Notes: generated from the letters alone by a model not told the origin. 40,454 nucleotides of DNA from Candidatus Hydrogenedentota bacterium (GCA_012730105.1 JAAYBJ010000297.1:1-40454); one strand, 5' to 3'; shown: positions 1-8,324, counted from the stretch's first letter. Made by a program: numbers and translations.

Positions 1-100
1 AAAATGCCCTAAGCGATGAAATACCGCCAAAAAGAAAACCGCAACCAAAAAGCAATTTGGAAAAGCAATATGTCGCAGTTCAACAACATATGTCAGACCT

Positions 101-164
101 CTTTAAGACTCTGGGAATTGCCGCATGAACTCATAATTAATTGTCAGCGAAATGGTCTTAAGCG
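101..164. repeat. Copy 1 of a core-plus-stem repeat element
   Basis: A 26-nt core at 130-155 ending in TCAGCGAAATGG matches the core at 3643-3668 at 23 of 26 positions. It is bracketed by self-complementary arms (about 102-110 with 154-162, core TTAAGA/TCTTAA). The arm sequence differs from that of copy 2, but the pairing and its position next to ATGG are kept. It lies upstream of the esterase gene in a 258-nt stretch with no gene that I can support. It could be a structured RNA, a small mobile repeat or a REP-like element. The orientation of any transcript is unknown. Confidence 0.5.
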
Positions 165-258
165 CCTAATGAAATCCTTTATGTAAAAACCTGTATTATT
201 GTGATAATTCAACGGTTACCATAAGGCATCGAGACAAACAAAGGAAGGATAATGGAAC

Positions 259-1719
259 ATGAAGCGGAAACTACTCCCCCTCGTATTGCTTGCCCTAGTT
301 GTAACGGCCATCCAGGCGGAAGACGTGGCGCCTCTGCCGAAAGTGTTGATTATTGGCGATTCCATCTCTATCGGGTATACGACGCCGCTGACGGAGATGC
401 TGCGGGGCAAGGCAGAGGTCGTTCATAACCCCGGCAATGCCGTGCATTCCGCGTATGGCCTGGAGAATCTTGATGCGTGGCTCGGTGATGCCAAATGGGA
501 CGTCATCCATTTTAATCACGGGCTGCATGACCTGAAATATGTGGACGACGCCGGAAAGAATGTATCCGACAAGGCACGCGGTCACCAGCAGATTCCGGTG
601 GAACAGTATGGGAAGAATATGGAGGCCATTGTATCGCGTCTCAACCAAACGGGTGCAAAACTGATTTTCGCCACCACCACCCCTTTCCCCGAGAATACCA
701 ACGGTCCTTTTCGAATGGCTGCAGATGCGGCACGATACAATGCCGCCGCTCTTGAGATCATGAACAAACACGGTGTAACCGTGAACGATCTGTATGCCTT
801 TGCTTTGCCCCGGCTGGCGGCGCTGCAACGTCCGCTGAATGTCCATTTCACGGACATCGGTTCGGAAGCCCTGGCGCGGGAAACGGCGAAGCCTATCCTG
901 CAGGCCCTTGGGCTGCCGGAGCGCATCCCCATCGTGCAGACCCTCTGGCCGGAAACGCTGCGGAAGACCTTCCCGGAACTACAGGAGACCATCCAGCCGG
1001 ACAAAGGCGATGGCGTCATACGGGTTACCGACGTCAACAACCCGACGCTTACCCTGTATCTGCCGGAAAATACAACGACGCCCCTGCCTGTCGTGCTGGT
1101 CTTCCCCGGCGGCGGCTACAACATCCTCGCCATCAACAAGGAAGGCACCGAGATTGCAACATGGTTGAACAGCATCGGCGTTGCGGCGGCAGTCGTGAAA
1201 TACCGGACGCCCAACAACCGGGAGGGCGCGTTTCAGGATGCCCAGCGCGCTGTGCGTCTGGTGCGCCAGAATGCGGCGGCATGGCGCCTTGATCCGAATC
1301 GTGTTGGCGTCATGGGATTCTCCGCAGGCGGCCATCTGTCGGCACGTACGAGCACCGGCTTTGCGGAAATTACCTATGCCAACGTGGACGAAGCGGACAA
1401 ACAAAGTTGCCGACCGGACTTCTGCATCCTCATTTACCCGGCGTACCTCGACAACAAAAAGCGGGATGGCGTAGCCCCGGAATTGCACATTACGAAAGAC
1501 ATTCCCCCAACCTTCATTGTCCACACCCTGGATGATAAACATTACATCACCGGCAGCAAGCTTTATGCGCAGGCCCTGAAAGAGCTTGGCGTAACCTGTG
1601 ACTACCAGGTATTCGAAACCGGCGGGCACGGCTACGGATTGCGGTCGCAAGGACATCCTGTATCCGTGTGGCCACAAAAGTGTGCGGAATGGCTGAAAGC
1701 CAATAAAATTGTGAAGTAG
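259..1719 (+). CDS. Secreted two-domain esterase: SGNH hydrolase fused to alpha/beta hydrolase
   Basis: The 486-residue protein has a signal peptide (about residues 1-20, ending AIQA). An SGNH/GDSL-type domain follows: GDS motif with Ser35, an N85-H86-G87 block, and His196 in NVHFTD. The Asp expected three residues before that His is not there. From about residue 275 comes a second, alpha/beta-hydrolase domain of the acetyl-esterase/BD-FAE type. It has an oxyanion motif PGGGY (283-287), nucleophile Ser355 in GFSAGGH, Asp425/426 in TLDDKH and His457 in GGHGYG, so this triad looks complete. In polysaccharide degraders such domains remove acetyl or similar esters from sugars, and export to the periplasm or outside fits. 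The start follows AAGGAAGG at a rather long distance. A perfect hairpin lies 36 nt past the stop. The substrate cannot be read from sequence. Confidence 0.85.
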   Translation: MKRKLLPLVLLALVVTAIQAEDVAPLPKVLIIGDSISIGYTTPLTEMLRGKAEVVHNPGNAVHSAYGLENLDAWLGDAKWDVIHFNHGLHDLKYVDDAGKNVSDKARGHQQIPVEQYGKNMEAIVSRLNQTGAKLIFATTTPFPENTNGPFRMAADAARYNAAALEIMNKHGVTVNDLYAFALPRLAALQRPLNVHFTDIGSEALARETAKPILQALGLPERIPIVQTLWPETLRKTFPELQETIQPDKGDGVIRVTDVNNPTLTLYLPENTTTPLPVVLVFPGGGYNILAINKEGTEIATWLNSIGVAAAVVKYRTPNNREGAFQDAQRAVRLVRQNAAAWRLDPNRVGVMGFSAGGHLSARTSTGFAEITYANVDEADKQSCRPDFCILIYPAYLDNKKRDGVAPELHITKDIPPTFIVHTLDDKHYITGSKLYAQALKELGVTCDYQVFETGGHGYGLRSQGHPVSVWPQKCAEWLKANKIVK

Positions 1720-1755
1720 GGTGCTTCTCAAATTCCTGCGAATAGCCCAAGAACA

Positions 1756-1795
1756 CTGCTGCTACTACTATACCCTTTAGGCGAAGTAGCAGCAG
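1756..1795 (+). terminator. Hairpin downstream of the esterase, possible terminator
   Basis: Perfect 11-bp inverted repeat CTGCTGCTACT (1756-1766) / AGTAGCAGCAG (1785-1795) with an 18-nt loop, 36 nt after the stop codon. No good T-run follows directly, so intrinsic termination is plausible but not shown. Confidence 0.45.
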
Positions 1796-1912
1796 CAGGA
1801 ACCAATTTTATGGACGCCAGCCATTCAAGGTGTATGTGTTAGAAGGCTTCATCACGCCACAATGGGCTTAATTGAGGAAGGTGTTTCCAACGGCCTGGCG
1901 GCACGCAGGCTC

Positions 1913-1936
1913 GTTCCCAAACTCCCGTTTGGGAAC
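1913..1936. repeat. REP-like palindrome, copy A
   Basis: Perfect 9-bp stem GTTCCCAAA / TTTGGGAAC around a 6-nt loop (CTCCCG). The same stem recurs at 2054-2078. The layout resembles the widespread CGTTCCCA...TGGGAACG REP-type elements often linked to RAYT transposases, although no RAYT gene is in this window. Confidence 0.6.
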
Positions 1937-2053
1937 GCAATTTCGCGTGAGGCCTGTCCGCCGCAAGAGGATTCCACTTCGCAACCGCATATCTTTAAGG
2001 GAGGCGTATGGCCTGGGTGAGGAGAATGGGAAATAGAATTTCAAGAGAAAGCG

Positions 2054-2078
2054 GGTTCCCAAATGGAATTTGGGAACC
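2054..2078. repeat. REP-like palindrome, copy B
   Basis: Perfect 10-bp stem GGTTCCCAAA / TTTGGGAACC around a 5-nt loop. It shares the 9-bp stem of the palindrome at 1913-1936 but has a different loop, which is typical of a dispersed palindromic family rather than one terminator. Confidence 0.6.
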
Positions 2079-2538
2079 AGAGGAATCGCACCATAAAAGT
2101 ATGCACGTTTGCGCGCCTTATGTCAAAAGGTTGTCTGACCTGCGTGAGGACCACGTATCCACAGTTACGAGAAATTCCGGGAACAGCATCATAAAACAGT
2201 CAGCCATTTTGCTGGTCGTTATCATAGCCGCATTCCCTGCCCGATGCTGTCGTTGCCAGGAACGCGCCTGATGCGGGCGCGGTAGCGAGCAAGTACCTTG
2301 ATTTTCACGGTTCGAGCGGGAGTAGAAAGACACAAGTGTCTGTTCCCCCGGTATTATCCATTCAGTTAAAGCATCTCTCGACGCTACTACCTTCACCACC
2401 GACGAGGATCGCGGGTTTGATCATGGTTGCCTGGATAAAAAAGGTATTCATGATGCGGAACTTTTCGGATCGGCAGATGTTTAACAGATAACACAAGGGG
2501 CCGATCGCGGCCAAAACCAAAGAAAGGTAGATACAACA

Positions 2539-2955
2539 ATGAAGAAGTTCTTTCTGTTACTTGTGGTCATCCTGCTGGCAGCACTCACAGCGTTTCCAGT
2601 CCTCGCAGAAGACCAGGCTGCGCCTCCCGCAAAGGGAAAGAAGGTGGGGATGGGTTTTGACAAGATGGATACCGACAAGGACGGGAACCTGAGTTTTGAG
2701 GAACTCAAGGCTGCCCGCCCCAAGACGAGCCAGCGGTTGTTTGACAAGATGGATGCGGACAACGACAAATCCATCTCCAAAAAGGAGTTGATGGCCTTTC
2801 AGAAAGCGCGCAAGGAAGCCGCCGAAAAGAGGAAAGCAGATAAGCAGGACGGCAAGGGCGAATGCAATGCCCAAAGTGATGACAAACCCAAGAAGCATCC
2901 CAAGGGCGAAGGAAAGAAATGCGATAAAGCCGCCGCCCCGGAAACCGAATCCTGA
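2539..2955 (+). CDS. Secreted EF-hand calcium-binding protein
   Basis: The 138-residue protein has an N-terminal signal peptide (about residues 1-23, ending FPVLA). Two EF-hand loops follow: DTDKDGNLSFEEL at about residues 50-62 and DADNDKSISKKEL at about 72-84. Both keep acidic or oxygen ligands at positions 1, 3 and 5 and a hydrophobic residue at 8. The C-terminal 50 residues are Lys/Asp/Glu-rich and low in complexity. The protein probably acts as a periplasmic or extracellular calcium binder. It stands alone between two non-coding stretches and is followed by a GC-rich hairpin. A short AAAGG precedes the start. The partner is unknown. Confidence 0.8.
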   Translation: MKKFFLLLVVILLAALTAFPVLAEDQAAPPAKGKKVGMGFDKMDTDKDGNLSFEELKAARPKTSQRLFDKMDADNDKSISKKELMAFQKARKEAAEKRKADKQDGKGECNAQSDDKPKKHPKGEGKKCDKAAAPETES

Positions 2956-2995
2956 GTAGCGCCTTTCCTCAACCGTTATATTTTGCTGGACTTGA

Positions 2996-3026
2996 GCCGT
3001 CCCGATCTTGAGGTCGGGACGGCTTT
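2996..3026 (+). terminator. GC-rich hairpin after the EF-hand gene
   Basis: Perfect 10-bp stem GCCGTCCCGA (2996-3005) / TCGGGACGGC (3014-3023) with an 8-nt loop, followed by a short TTT, 41 nt after the stop. It reads as a terminator, but the T-run is short. The same sequence style also occurs as dispersed repeats in other genomes. Confidence 0.55.
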
Positions 3027-3051
3027 ACAGAATTCGGTCCAACGCCCCATA

Positions 3052-3490
3052 GTACTCGTGCTCGTAACTCATGCTCGTAACTCGTAATCGAGAACATAAA
3101 ACAGAACCGCGATTACGAAATACGAGTACGAAACACGATTACGAACCACGAATACGAAATACGATTACGAACCACGACTACAAAACACGATTACGAGACA
3201 CGATTACGAAACACGAGTACGAAACACGAGTACGAGACACGAGTACGAGACACGAGTACGAGACATGAGTACGAAACACGAGTACGAAACACGAGTACGA
3301 AACACGAGTACGAAACACGAGTACGAAACACGAGTACGAAACACGATTACGAAACACGAGTACGAAACACGATTACGAAACACGAGTACGAAACGCGAGT
3401 ACGAGACAAGAGTACGAGACATGAGTGCGAGACATGAGTGCGAGACATGAGTGGGAGACATGAGTGGGATACATGAGTGGGATACATGAG
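3052..3490. repeat. 13-bp tandem repeat tract
   Basis: About 440 nt consist of imperfect copies of a 13-bp unit of the type GAGTACGAAACAC, with variants carrying GATTACGA, GAGACATGA and GGGATACATGA. The centre (about 3200-3400) is the most regular and both edges decay. Open frames cross it on both strands only because 13 is not a multiple of 3 and the unit lacks stops in several frames. The peptides are 13-residue repeats with no known fold. No gene is called here. The rest of the 2956-3724 gap holds the hairpin at 2996 and the elements at 3588-3679. Confidence 0.9.
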
Positions 3491-3587
3491 CAGGCTGACC
3501 GTTTATGCGAAAAGGAGGGTTTCGCTCTGGTTTTGTCTGACCGACGCTATTAGAGATGGTTCAGTTGCCATTCCATAGAGAGCCGGT

Positions 3588-3617
3588 AATGCATGGGTTC
3601 GCTCCACCCAGCCTACA
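3588..3617. repeat. Possible decayed REP-type element
   Basis: On the minus strand this reads as GTAGGCTGGGTGGAGC followed by GAACCCATG. That resembles the common GTAGG.TGGGTGGAGC...ACCCA dispersed palindrome with part of its loop missing. A short stem TGGGT/ACCCA is visible at 3594-3598 and 3606-3610. The identification rests on recall of the motif style only. Confidence 0.3.
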
Positions 3618-3679
3618 GACGATCAAGAATGATTTTTGCAATCTCGTAATTCATTTTCAGCGAAATGGCCTTGATCGTC
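3618..3679. repeat. Copy 2 of the core-plus-stem repeat element
   Basis: A perfect 10-bp inverted repeat, GACGATCAAG (3618-3627) / CTTGATCGTC (3670-3679), brackets the 26-nt core at 3643-3668 that is shared with copy 1 at 130-155. The arms are unrelated to those of copy 1 yet sit at the same place relative to the core. It lies 45 nt beyond the stop of the minus-strand hydrolase gene. Confidence 0.55.
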
Positions 3680-3724
3680 CAAAGGCTTTTGTCCCTCCGG
3701 GAGAGTAGCCAGTATTTTCTGTTG

Positions 3725-5290
3725 TCAGGAACGCTTGGGCTTTCCCTGTTTTGGTGTGTCATCCAGGAGGGCTTCAATTTCGGAAAAGGCGCGGTTCCGC
3801 GCGGTGCGGATGGCTTCGGCGCGGGCCAGGGCTTCGGGATCGATTTCCAGCCCGTCTATGAAAGGGACCGACGGGGAATCGCTTTTTTGTACGGGGGCCG
3901 CCGCGGGCTTTTTAGGGGCTGCCGCTTTTTTGACCGCCGGGGATGCTTTTGGTTTGGCCTTGGGCTTTGTCGCAGCCGTTCTTTTGGCTACGGAACTCTT
4001 CGCCTTGGCGGGTGTTTTTTGGCGGGGGGCGGCTTTCTTTGTGGAGACTGCTTTCGTTTTTGCCTTCGTTTTGGCTTTTGCCTTGGCTTTTGCGTGCTGG
4101 ACCGGCGGTTCCTCCACTGCGGGCGCGGCGGCGGTCTTCAGTTCCGCGGTCGCCACCTTATCGGCTATGGGGCTGCTGTGGACCGTAAGATGGACTTTGG
4201 ATTCTTTTCCCTTTTTCGAATCCGCGGAACAGGGGTGCTCTTTCAGCCAATGCAGGATGGGCTCGAAAATTTCGGTCTTCGCCGCTTTGCCAAAGGCCAG
4301 ATCACAGTGGCCGTAATCCTCGATATACCCTTCCTTTTTACCGCATACGAAAGCGCGCTTGTCCTTGATGTGGATGTTGTTAAAAAATTCCAGGGCGCGC
4401 GGCGCCTTGATGAACGGGTCGACGGCGGCGTAAAAGGCCAGCAGGGGCAGGGGGAAATCCGGAAGCCCCGCCGCAATGTCCAGTTTGCCGTCGAGCAGGG
4501 TGTATTCCTTGTTTTTAATCCAGTGCCTGACCTGGCTCATCAGCTTGGGCAGGGGATCCTCAATCATATTGACGAAGTGGCCCGTGCCCATGGCAGGGGG
4601 CAGGTTGCGCATATTGACGGGAAAGGCGGACACGGGTAGATGCAGACCTTTTAAAACGGGAATCGCCCCGCGGATGATGTTGCCGGCCAGGCGCGGGCAT
4701 TTTTCGCCGAAACGGACCAACCACAGGGGTACGTTTCCTGCGGCGTCGTTGAAGTCAATGGGAGAGCCCAGCGTGGTGCCTGAAGCCAGCAGTTCGGGGC
4801 CGTGTGCCTGGACAAAGGCATACAGCAGCATGCCGCCCATGGAATGCCCGACCCAATGAAGTTTTGGGTGGCCGGTCGTTTTCAGGATGTGACGAACGAC
4901 GGCGGGCAGATCCTCCATGAAAAAGTCTTCCATGCATACTTCATTGCGGGTGCGCTCGAAGGGCGGTTCTGAGGAGCGGCAGCCGCGGAGATCCAGGGTC
5001 CAGCAGTCGTATCCCTCCGCGCTGAGGTAGTCGACCAGGCACCCGTTCGGCGGAAAGGTGAAGTTGTTCTGGTTCGCCCCCATGCCGTGCACCAGGAGCA
5101 CGGGTTCGCCGGGTGTTTCGCTCTTCCGGTAGCGGCAGACGCGCAACAGCCACAGGTCCCGGGTGCGCAAATAGAACACTTCGTTGGTGCGCATCTGTTC
5201 CGGACACAGGCGGTCGAGCAGGAGTATGTAAAAGACCGCCAGTACCACCAAGGCAAGTACCACCAGCAACCCGATAAGAAAGCCAATCAT
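3725..5290 (-). CDS. Membrane-anchored alpha/beta hydrolase with H1-like Lys/Ala-rich tail
   Basis: The 521-residue protein has an N-terminal membrane segment (about residues 3-25). An alpha/beta-hydrolase fold follows: LVHGMGANQNNF oxyanion region near 66-77, nucleophile Ser150 in VGHSMGG, candidate Asp291 in YAAVDPF and His328 in YGHCD, so the triad looks intact. The family includes lipases and PHA-synthase-like enzymes, but the substrate is not evident. Residues about 400-468 form a low-complexity basic tail of alternating Lys/Ala/Pro like histone H1 or AlgP. A short acidic helix (about 480-510) ends the protein. The start is preceded by an excellent AAGGAGG seven bases upstream. The gene lies 148 nt downstream of uvrC on the same strand. 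Confidence 0.8.
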   Translation of the reverse strand: MIGFLIGLLVVLALVVLAVFYILLLDRLCPEQMRTNEVFYLRTRDLWLLRVCRYRKSETPGEPVLLVHGMGANQNNFTFPPNGCLVDYLSAEGYDCWTLDLRGCRSSEPPFERTRNEVCMEDFFMEDLPAVVRHILKTTGHPKLHWVGHSMGGMLLYAFVQAHGPELLASGTTLGSPIDFNDAAGNVPLWLVRFGEKCPRLAGNIIRGAIPVLKGLHLPVSAFPVNMRNLPPAMGTGHFVNMIEDPLPKLMSQVRHWIKNKEYTLLDGKLDIAAGLPDFPLPLLAFYAAVDPFIKAPRALEFFNNIHIKDKRAFVCGKKEGYIEDYGHCDLAFGKAAKTEIFEPILHWLKEHPCSADSKKGKESKVHLTVHSSPIADKVATAELKTAAAPAVEEPPVQHAKAKAKAKTKAKTKAVSTKKAAPRQKTPAKAKSSVAKRTAATKPKAKPKASPAVKKAAAPKKPAAAPVQKSDSPSVPFIDGLEIDPEALARAEAIRTARNRAFSEIEALLDDTPKQGKPKRS

Positions 5291-5438
5291 CGTCTCTCCT
5301 CCTTGTTGTCACCGGTATCGGTTTTTTGAACCTTGCCGCCTGAAGAATACGGCATGCCGCATTTTAACGCGTGGCCGGCTTGCTCCGACGGAGAGAAAAG
5401 GCCTACCTCCCCATACGGCAAGCGCCCGCGCGCAACCG

Positions 5439-7283
5439 TCATTTTAACGTGTCCGCAATCGTTTTCGCTAGTGTAACACTAATGGACGGGACGGCGGCAA
5501 GCTGTTCCACGGACGCTTCTTTGATTCCGGTGAGGGAACCAAACGCGGTCAGCAGCAGACGGGCGCGTTTGGCGCCCACCCCGGGAATTTTCAGCAGGGA
5601 ACTGGTCAATCTTGCCTTGGAGCGTTTCTGCCGGTGATAGGTGATCGCGAACCGGTGGGTCTCATCCCGTATGCCGCTTAACAGACGCACCACCGGACCG
5701 TTCTGGGGCGGCACAATGGGATTGCTTCTGCCGGGAATAAAGAAGCGCTCAAAGGCGGACTCGCCCTCGCCGCCCCGTGATTTGGCAATGGCGGCGCAGG
5801 GCAGTGTGTTCAGGCCCAAATCGTTCAGGATTGCCTTGGCCGCGTTTAAGTGGCCTTTGCCCCCATCGATGAGAACCAGTCCCGGCAGGTCATGTTCGCG
5901 CAACGCCCTGCTGTAGCGGCGGGCGATGGTCTCGCGCATCGCCGCGAAGTCGTCCTGACCTTCGATGTTCCGGATGGAATAGCGCCGGTAGCGGTTTTTG
6001 GCCGGGAGGCCGTTTTCAAATACGACCATGGCAGCCACCGTGGCGTCGCCCTGTATCGTGGAGATATCAAAACACTCGATCCGTTCAGGAGTCTCGGGCA
6101 GGTGCAAGGTGTTCTTCACCTCTTCCAAGGCGTTCCGTACCGCTTTTTCATGGCCTTTCCGCTCGGTAAACGCACGGCGGGCATTGCTCGAAGCCAATTC
6201 CACCAGCCCCGCCAAGACGCCCTGCTTCGGTGTCCGAAGGACAGTGGGAGCGCCGCGTTTCTCGCTGAGCAGTTCCGCCAGGACCTTTCCCTCCTCCAAT
6301 TCCATGGGCAGGAGGATTTCCGGGGGAATAAAGGGGGCTGCTTCATAGTATTGAAGCAGGAAAGAGCCCAGGACTTCCTCCACGGGCGTCTCAATCCGGT
6401 CAAAAGGAAAGCTGTTGCCGCCGACCAGGACGTTGTTGCGGTAATACAGTGCCTGCAGCTGAAGGAACGTGCCTTCCGCATGGTATCCGAACACATCCCG
6501 GTCGCGGGTACGCCCCTGGACCACGCTGCGCTGGGGTTCCATCGTGGTGCGCAGGTCCGCCAGGCGGTCGCGAAGGGCCGCCGCCTCTTCGTAACGGAGC
6601 GTTTCGGAAAGGGCCGACATCTCGCGCCGCAGTTGTTTTTCCAGTTCATCGCTCCGGCCTTCCAGGATCAGAAGCGCCTGCGCCACCAGTTCCTGATATG
6701 CCGCCTCGCTGATTAATCCCGTGCAGGGCGCGTGACACTGTTTGATCTGGTGGTAGATGCAGGGGCGCGCGCGGTTCGCCAGGACGTGGTCGGAACATAC
6801 CCGGAGCGGCACGAGTTTCTGCAGATGCTTGACGGTCTTGCGCGCCGCCCGGGTGTCATGGTAGGGGCCGAAATACCGGGCGCCGTCCCTGCCGCGCCGG
6901 TGCACCACGGTCAGGCGGGGGAACTTTTCCGAGGGGTCGAGACGGATGCTGATGTAGGTTTTATCGTCCCGGAGGCGCACATTGTAGCGCGGCTTGTGCT
7001 GTTTGATCAGCGTGTTTTCCAGCAGGAGCGCTTCCTTTTCCGTGGCGACGGTCAGATAGTCAATTGAGGTGACGCGGCGCATTAAAAACTTCACGCTGTA
7101 CCTGCTGTCGCTCTCATTGATATAATTACGGACGCGGGCCCGCAGGTTCTTGGCTTTCCCGATATACAAAATCGTACCAGCCGCGTCGCGCATCAAGTAA
7201 CACCCGGGAAGCGCGGGCGCTCCGGCGGCATCCGACCTGACGGTGGAACCTCCAATGTCGCTGTCGTTTTGTTTTTTTGTCAT
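5439..7283 (-). CDS. uvrC: UvrABC excinuclease subunit C
   Basis: This is the dual-incision nuclease of nucleotide excision repair, working in the cytoplasm with UvrA and UvrB. Domains run in order: GIY-YIG nuclease (PGCYLM, TILYIGKAKNLRARV), a UVR helix pair (EEAAALRDRLADL), the RNase-H-like endonuclease (IECFDIS, GLVLIDGGKGHLNAA) and a C-terminal helix-hairpin-helix pair (IPGVGAKRARLLL). With the ATG at 7283 it has 614 residues, a normal length. The frame is open to an ATG at 7391, but that would add 36 unconserved residues and would collide with the start of the divergent gene at 7390. No clear ribosome-binding site decides between the starts at 7283 and 7340. Confidence 0.95.
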   Translation of the reverse strand: MTKKQNDSDIGGSTVRSDAAGAPALPGCYLMRDAAGTILYIGKAKNLRARVRNYINESDSRYSVKFLMRRVTSIDYLTVATEKEALLLENTLIKQHKPRYNVRLRDDKTYISIRLDPSEKFPRLTVVHRRGRDGARYFGPYHDTRAARKTVKHLQKLVPLRVCSDHVLANRARPCIYHQIKQCHAPCTGLISEAAYQELVAQALLILEGRSDELEKQLRREMSALSETLRYEEAAALRDRLADLRTTMEPQRSVVQGRTRDRDVFGYHAEGTFLQLQALYYRNNVLVGGNSFPFDRIETPVEEVLGSFLLQYYEAAPFIPPEILLPMELEEGKVLAELLSEKRGAPTVLRTPKQGVLAGLVELASSNARRAFTERKGHEKAVRNALEEVKNTLHLPETPERIECFDISTIQGDATVAAMVVFENGLPAKNRYRRYSIRNIEGQDDFAAMRETIARRYSRALREHDLPGLVLIDGGKGHLNAAKAILNDLGLNTLPCAAIAKSRGGEGESAFERFFIPGRSNPIVPPQNGPVVRLLSGIRDETHRFAITYHRQKRSKARLTSSLLKIPGVGAKRARLLLTAFGSLTGIKEASVEQLAAVPSISVTLAKTIADTLK

Positions 7284-7389
7284 GGCGTTCGCGGATAACA
7301 CTATCTGCTGTTGCCCGGAAATCGGCAACGGCGGTTTCATTACTATAGAACCGATACTCTGTCCAGACCGTATAACGGAATAAGAATAC

Positions 7390-8127
7390 ATGAATCAGCC
7401 CCGGACGGTACAATATTCGGGCGAGCCCGCGCCCCTGGTCTTATCTCTTATGCTTGCAACGGGAATTTTCCTGTTGTGCGCCAACCTTGCCGTTTGGCTG
7501 CTCGGGTGGATATTTGTCGGCTATCCCTACGGAAAAACCTGGCAGATTTTGATGTACGCAATCTTCTTCGGACGTGCGGCGGCAGTGGGTTTAGGCCTAG
7601 AATTCGGATTCAGTTCTTGGTTTTTGTTCTTTCAGACGGCCGCGGCGGATTTTATCATTGTATGCCTGGTCTATCCTTTTTTTGTGCGCGGTTACCAGCA
7701 TTTGACCCGGGTTCCTTATATCGGAAATACGCTGGACAATATGCATAAGGTCGCGCTCAGTTATAAACCGGTTATCGCGCCCTATGGCTTCGTCGGTCTT
7801 ATGCTGTTCGTGATCTTTCCGTTTTGGAGTACCGGCGCCCTGGTGGGCGCCATATTGGGCTATATCATCGGGTTGCCGGTCGGGATTACCCTTATTTCCA
7901 TAAATCTGGGCAACGTGGTTTCCATCGGGGCCTGGGTCTGGTTTTATGATAAGGTTCGCGATTGGAACCATGATGTTGCCATAGTGTTGCTGGTGCTGAT
8001 TCTTGCCGTTGCCATCGCGGGAATTGTGGTGGGGTTCAAAAATAAGAAGAAAAAGAGACCTGTAGCAGGAAATGGGTCAGAACCTGGCGATGCGGTAATG
8101 GATGTCACAAATGGCGGGGAAGAATGA
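7390..8127 (+). CDS. Polytopic membrane protein, possibly small multidrug export family
   Basis: The 245-residue protein is very hydrophobic, with about five or six membrane segments (near residues 14-41, 57-72, 78-98, 134-155, 160-185 and 200-220) and a short basic, polar tail. The stretch FPFWSTGALVGAILGYIIGL resembles the P..GTGAW.GALIA region of the PF06695 small multidrug export family. I offer this only as a possibility; a transporter role is inferred. The gene is divergent from uvrC, and its ATG overlaps the longest possible uvrC start on the other strand. No strong ribosome-binding site is visible. Confidence 0.6.
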   Translation: MNQPRTVQYSGEPAPLVLSLMLATGIFLLCANLAVWLLGWIFVGYPYGKTWQILMYAIFFGRAAAVGLGLEFGFSSWFLFFQTAAADFIIVCLVYPFFVRGYQHLTRVPYIGNTLDNMHKVALSYKPVIAPYGFVGLMLFVIFPFWSTGALVGAILGYIIGLPVGITLISINLGNVVSIGAWVWFYDKVRDWNHDVAIVLLVLILAVAIAGIVVGFKNKKKKRPVAGNGSEPGDAVMDVTNGGEE

Positions 8128-8324
8128 TCCCCGGTGACAGGAATCTAAAGAGATAGATTCGGTCTGAACTTGCTCTTGTATTCGTGTTCGGCTATGATTA
8201 TGAATATAGACAATGTGTTGAGAATAGACTGCAGGTCCTGCTCTGTTAAACCCGTTTTAGGCCACTATTTCGGGCCACAGGTCAGGATTCAATGGGCCCG
8301 GTGTGGGTAGGGCTGCATGAATAT

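Larger units (their letters stand above)
1720..2538. other. Gene-free intergenic stretch with palindromes
   Basis: About 820 nt separate the esterase from the EF-hand gene. Open frames here are short (under 95 codons), lack ribosome-binding sites and recognisable motifs, and cross the palindromes, so I do not call any of them. The stretch holds the hairpin at 1756-1795 and two related REP-like palindromes at 1913-1936 and 2054-2078. The second half looks like degenerate former coding or repeat sequence, without a recognisable family. Confidence 0.6.

Noticed and set aside
1-258. Gene end at the left window edge
   Set aside because: A few codons before a stop at 10-12 cannot be assigned to any gene.
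2008-2271. Short plus-strand frame between the esterase and EF-hand genes
   Set aside because: It crosses a palindrome, has no ribosome-binding site and no motif.
3052-3490. Open frames on both strands through the 13-bp repeat
   Set aside because: They arise because the repeat unit is not a multiple of three and lacks stops; the peptides are 13-residue repeats with no domain and no ribosome-binding site.
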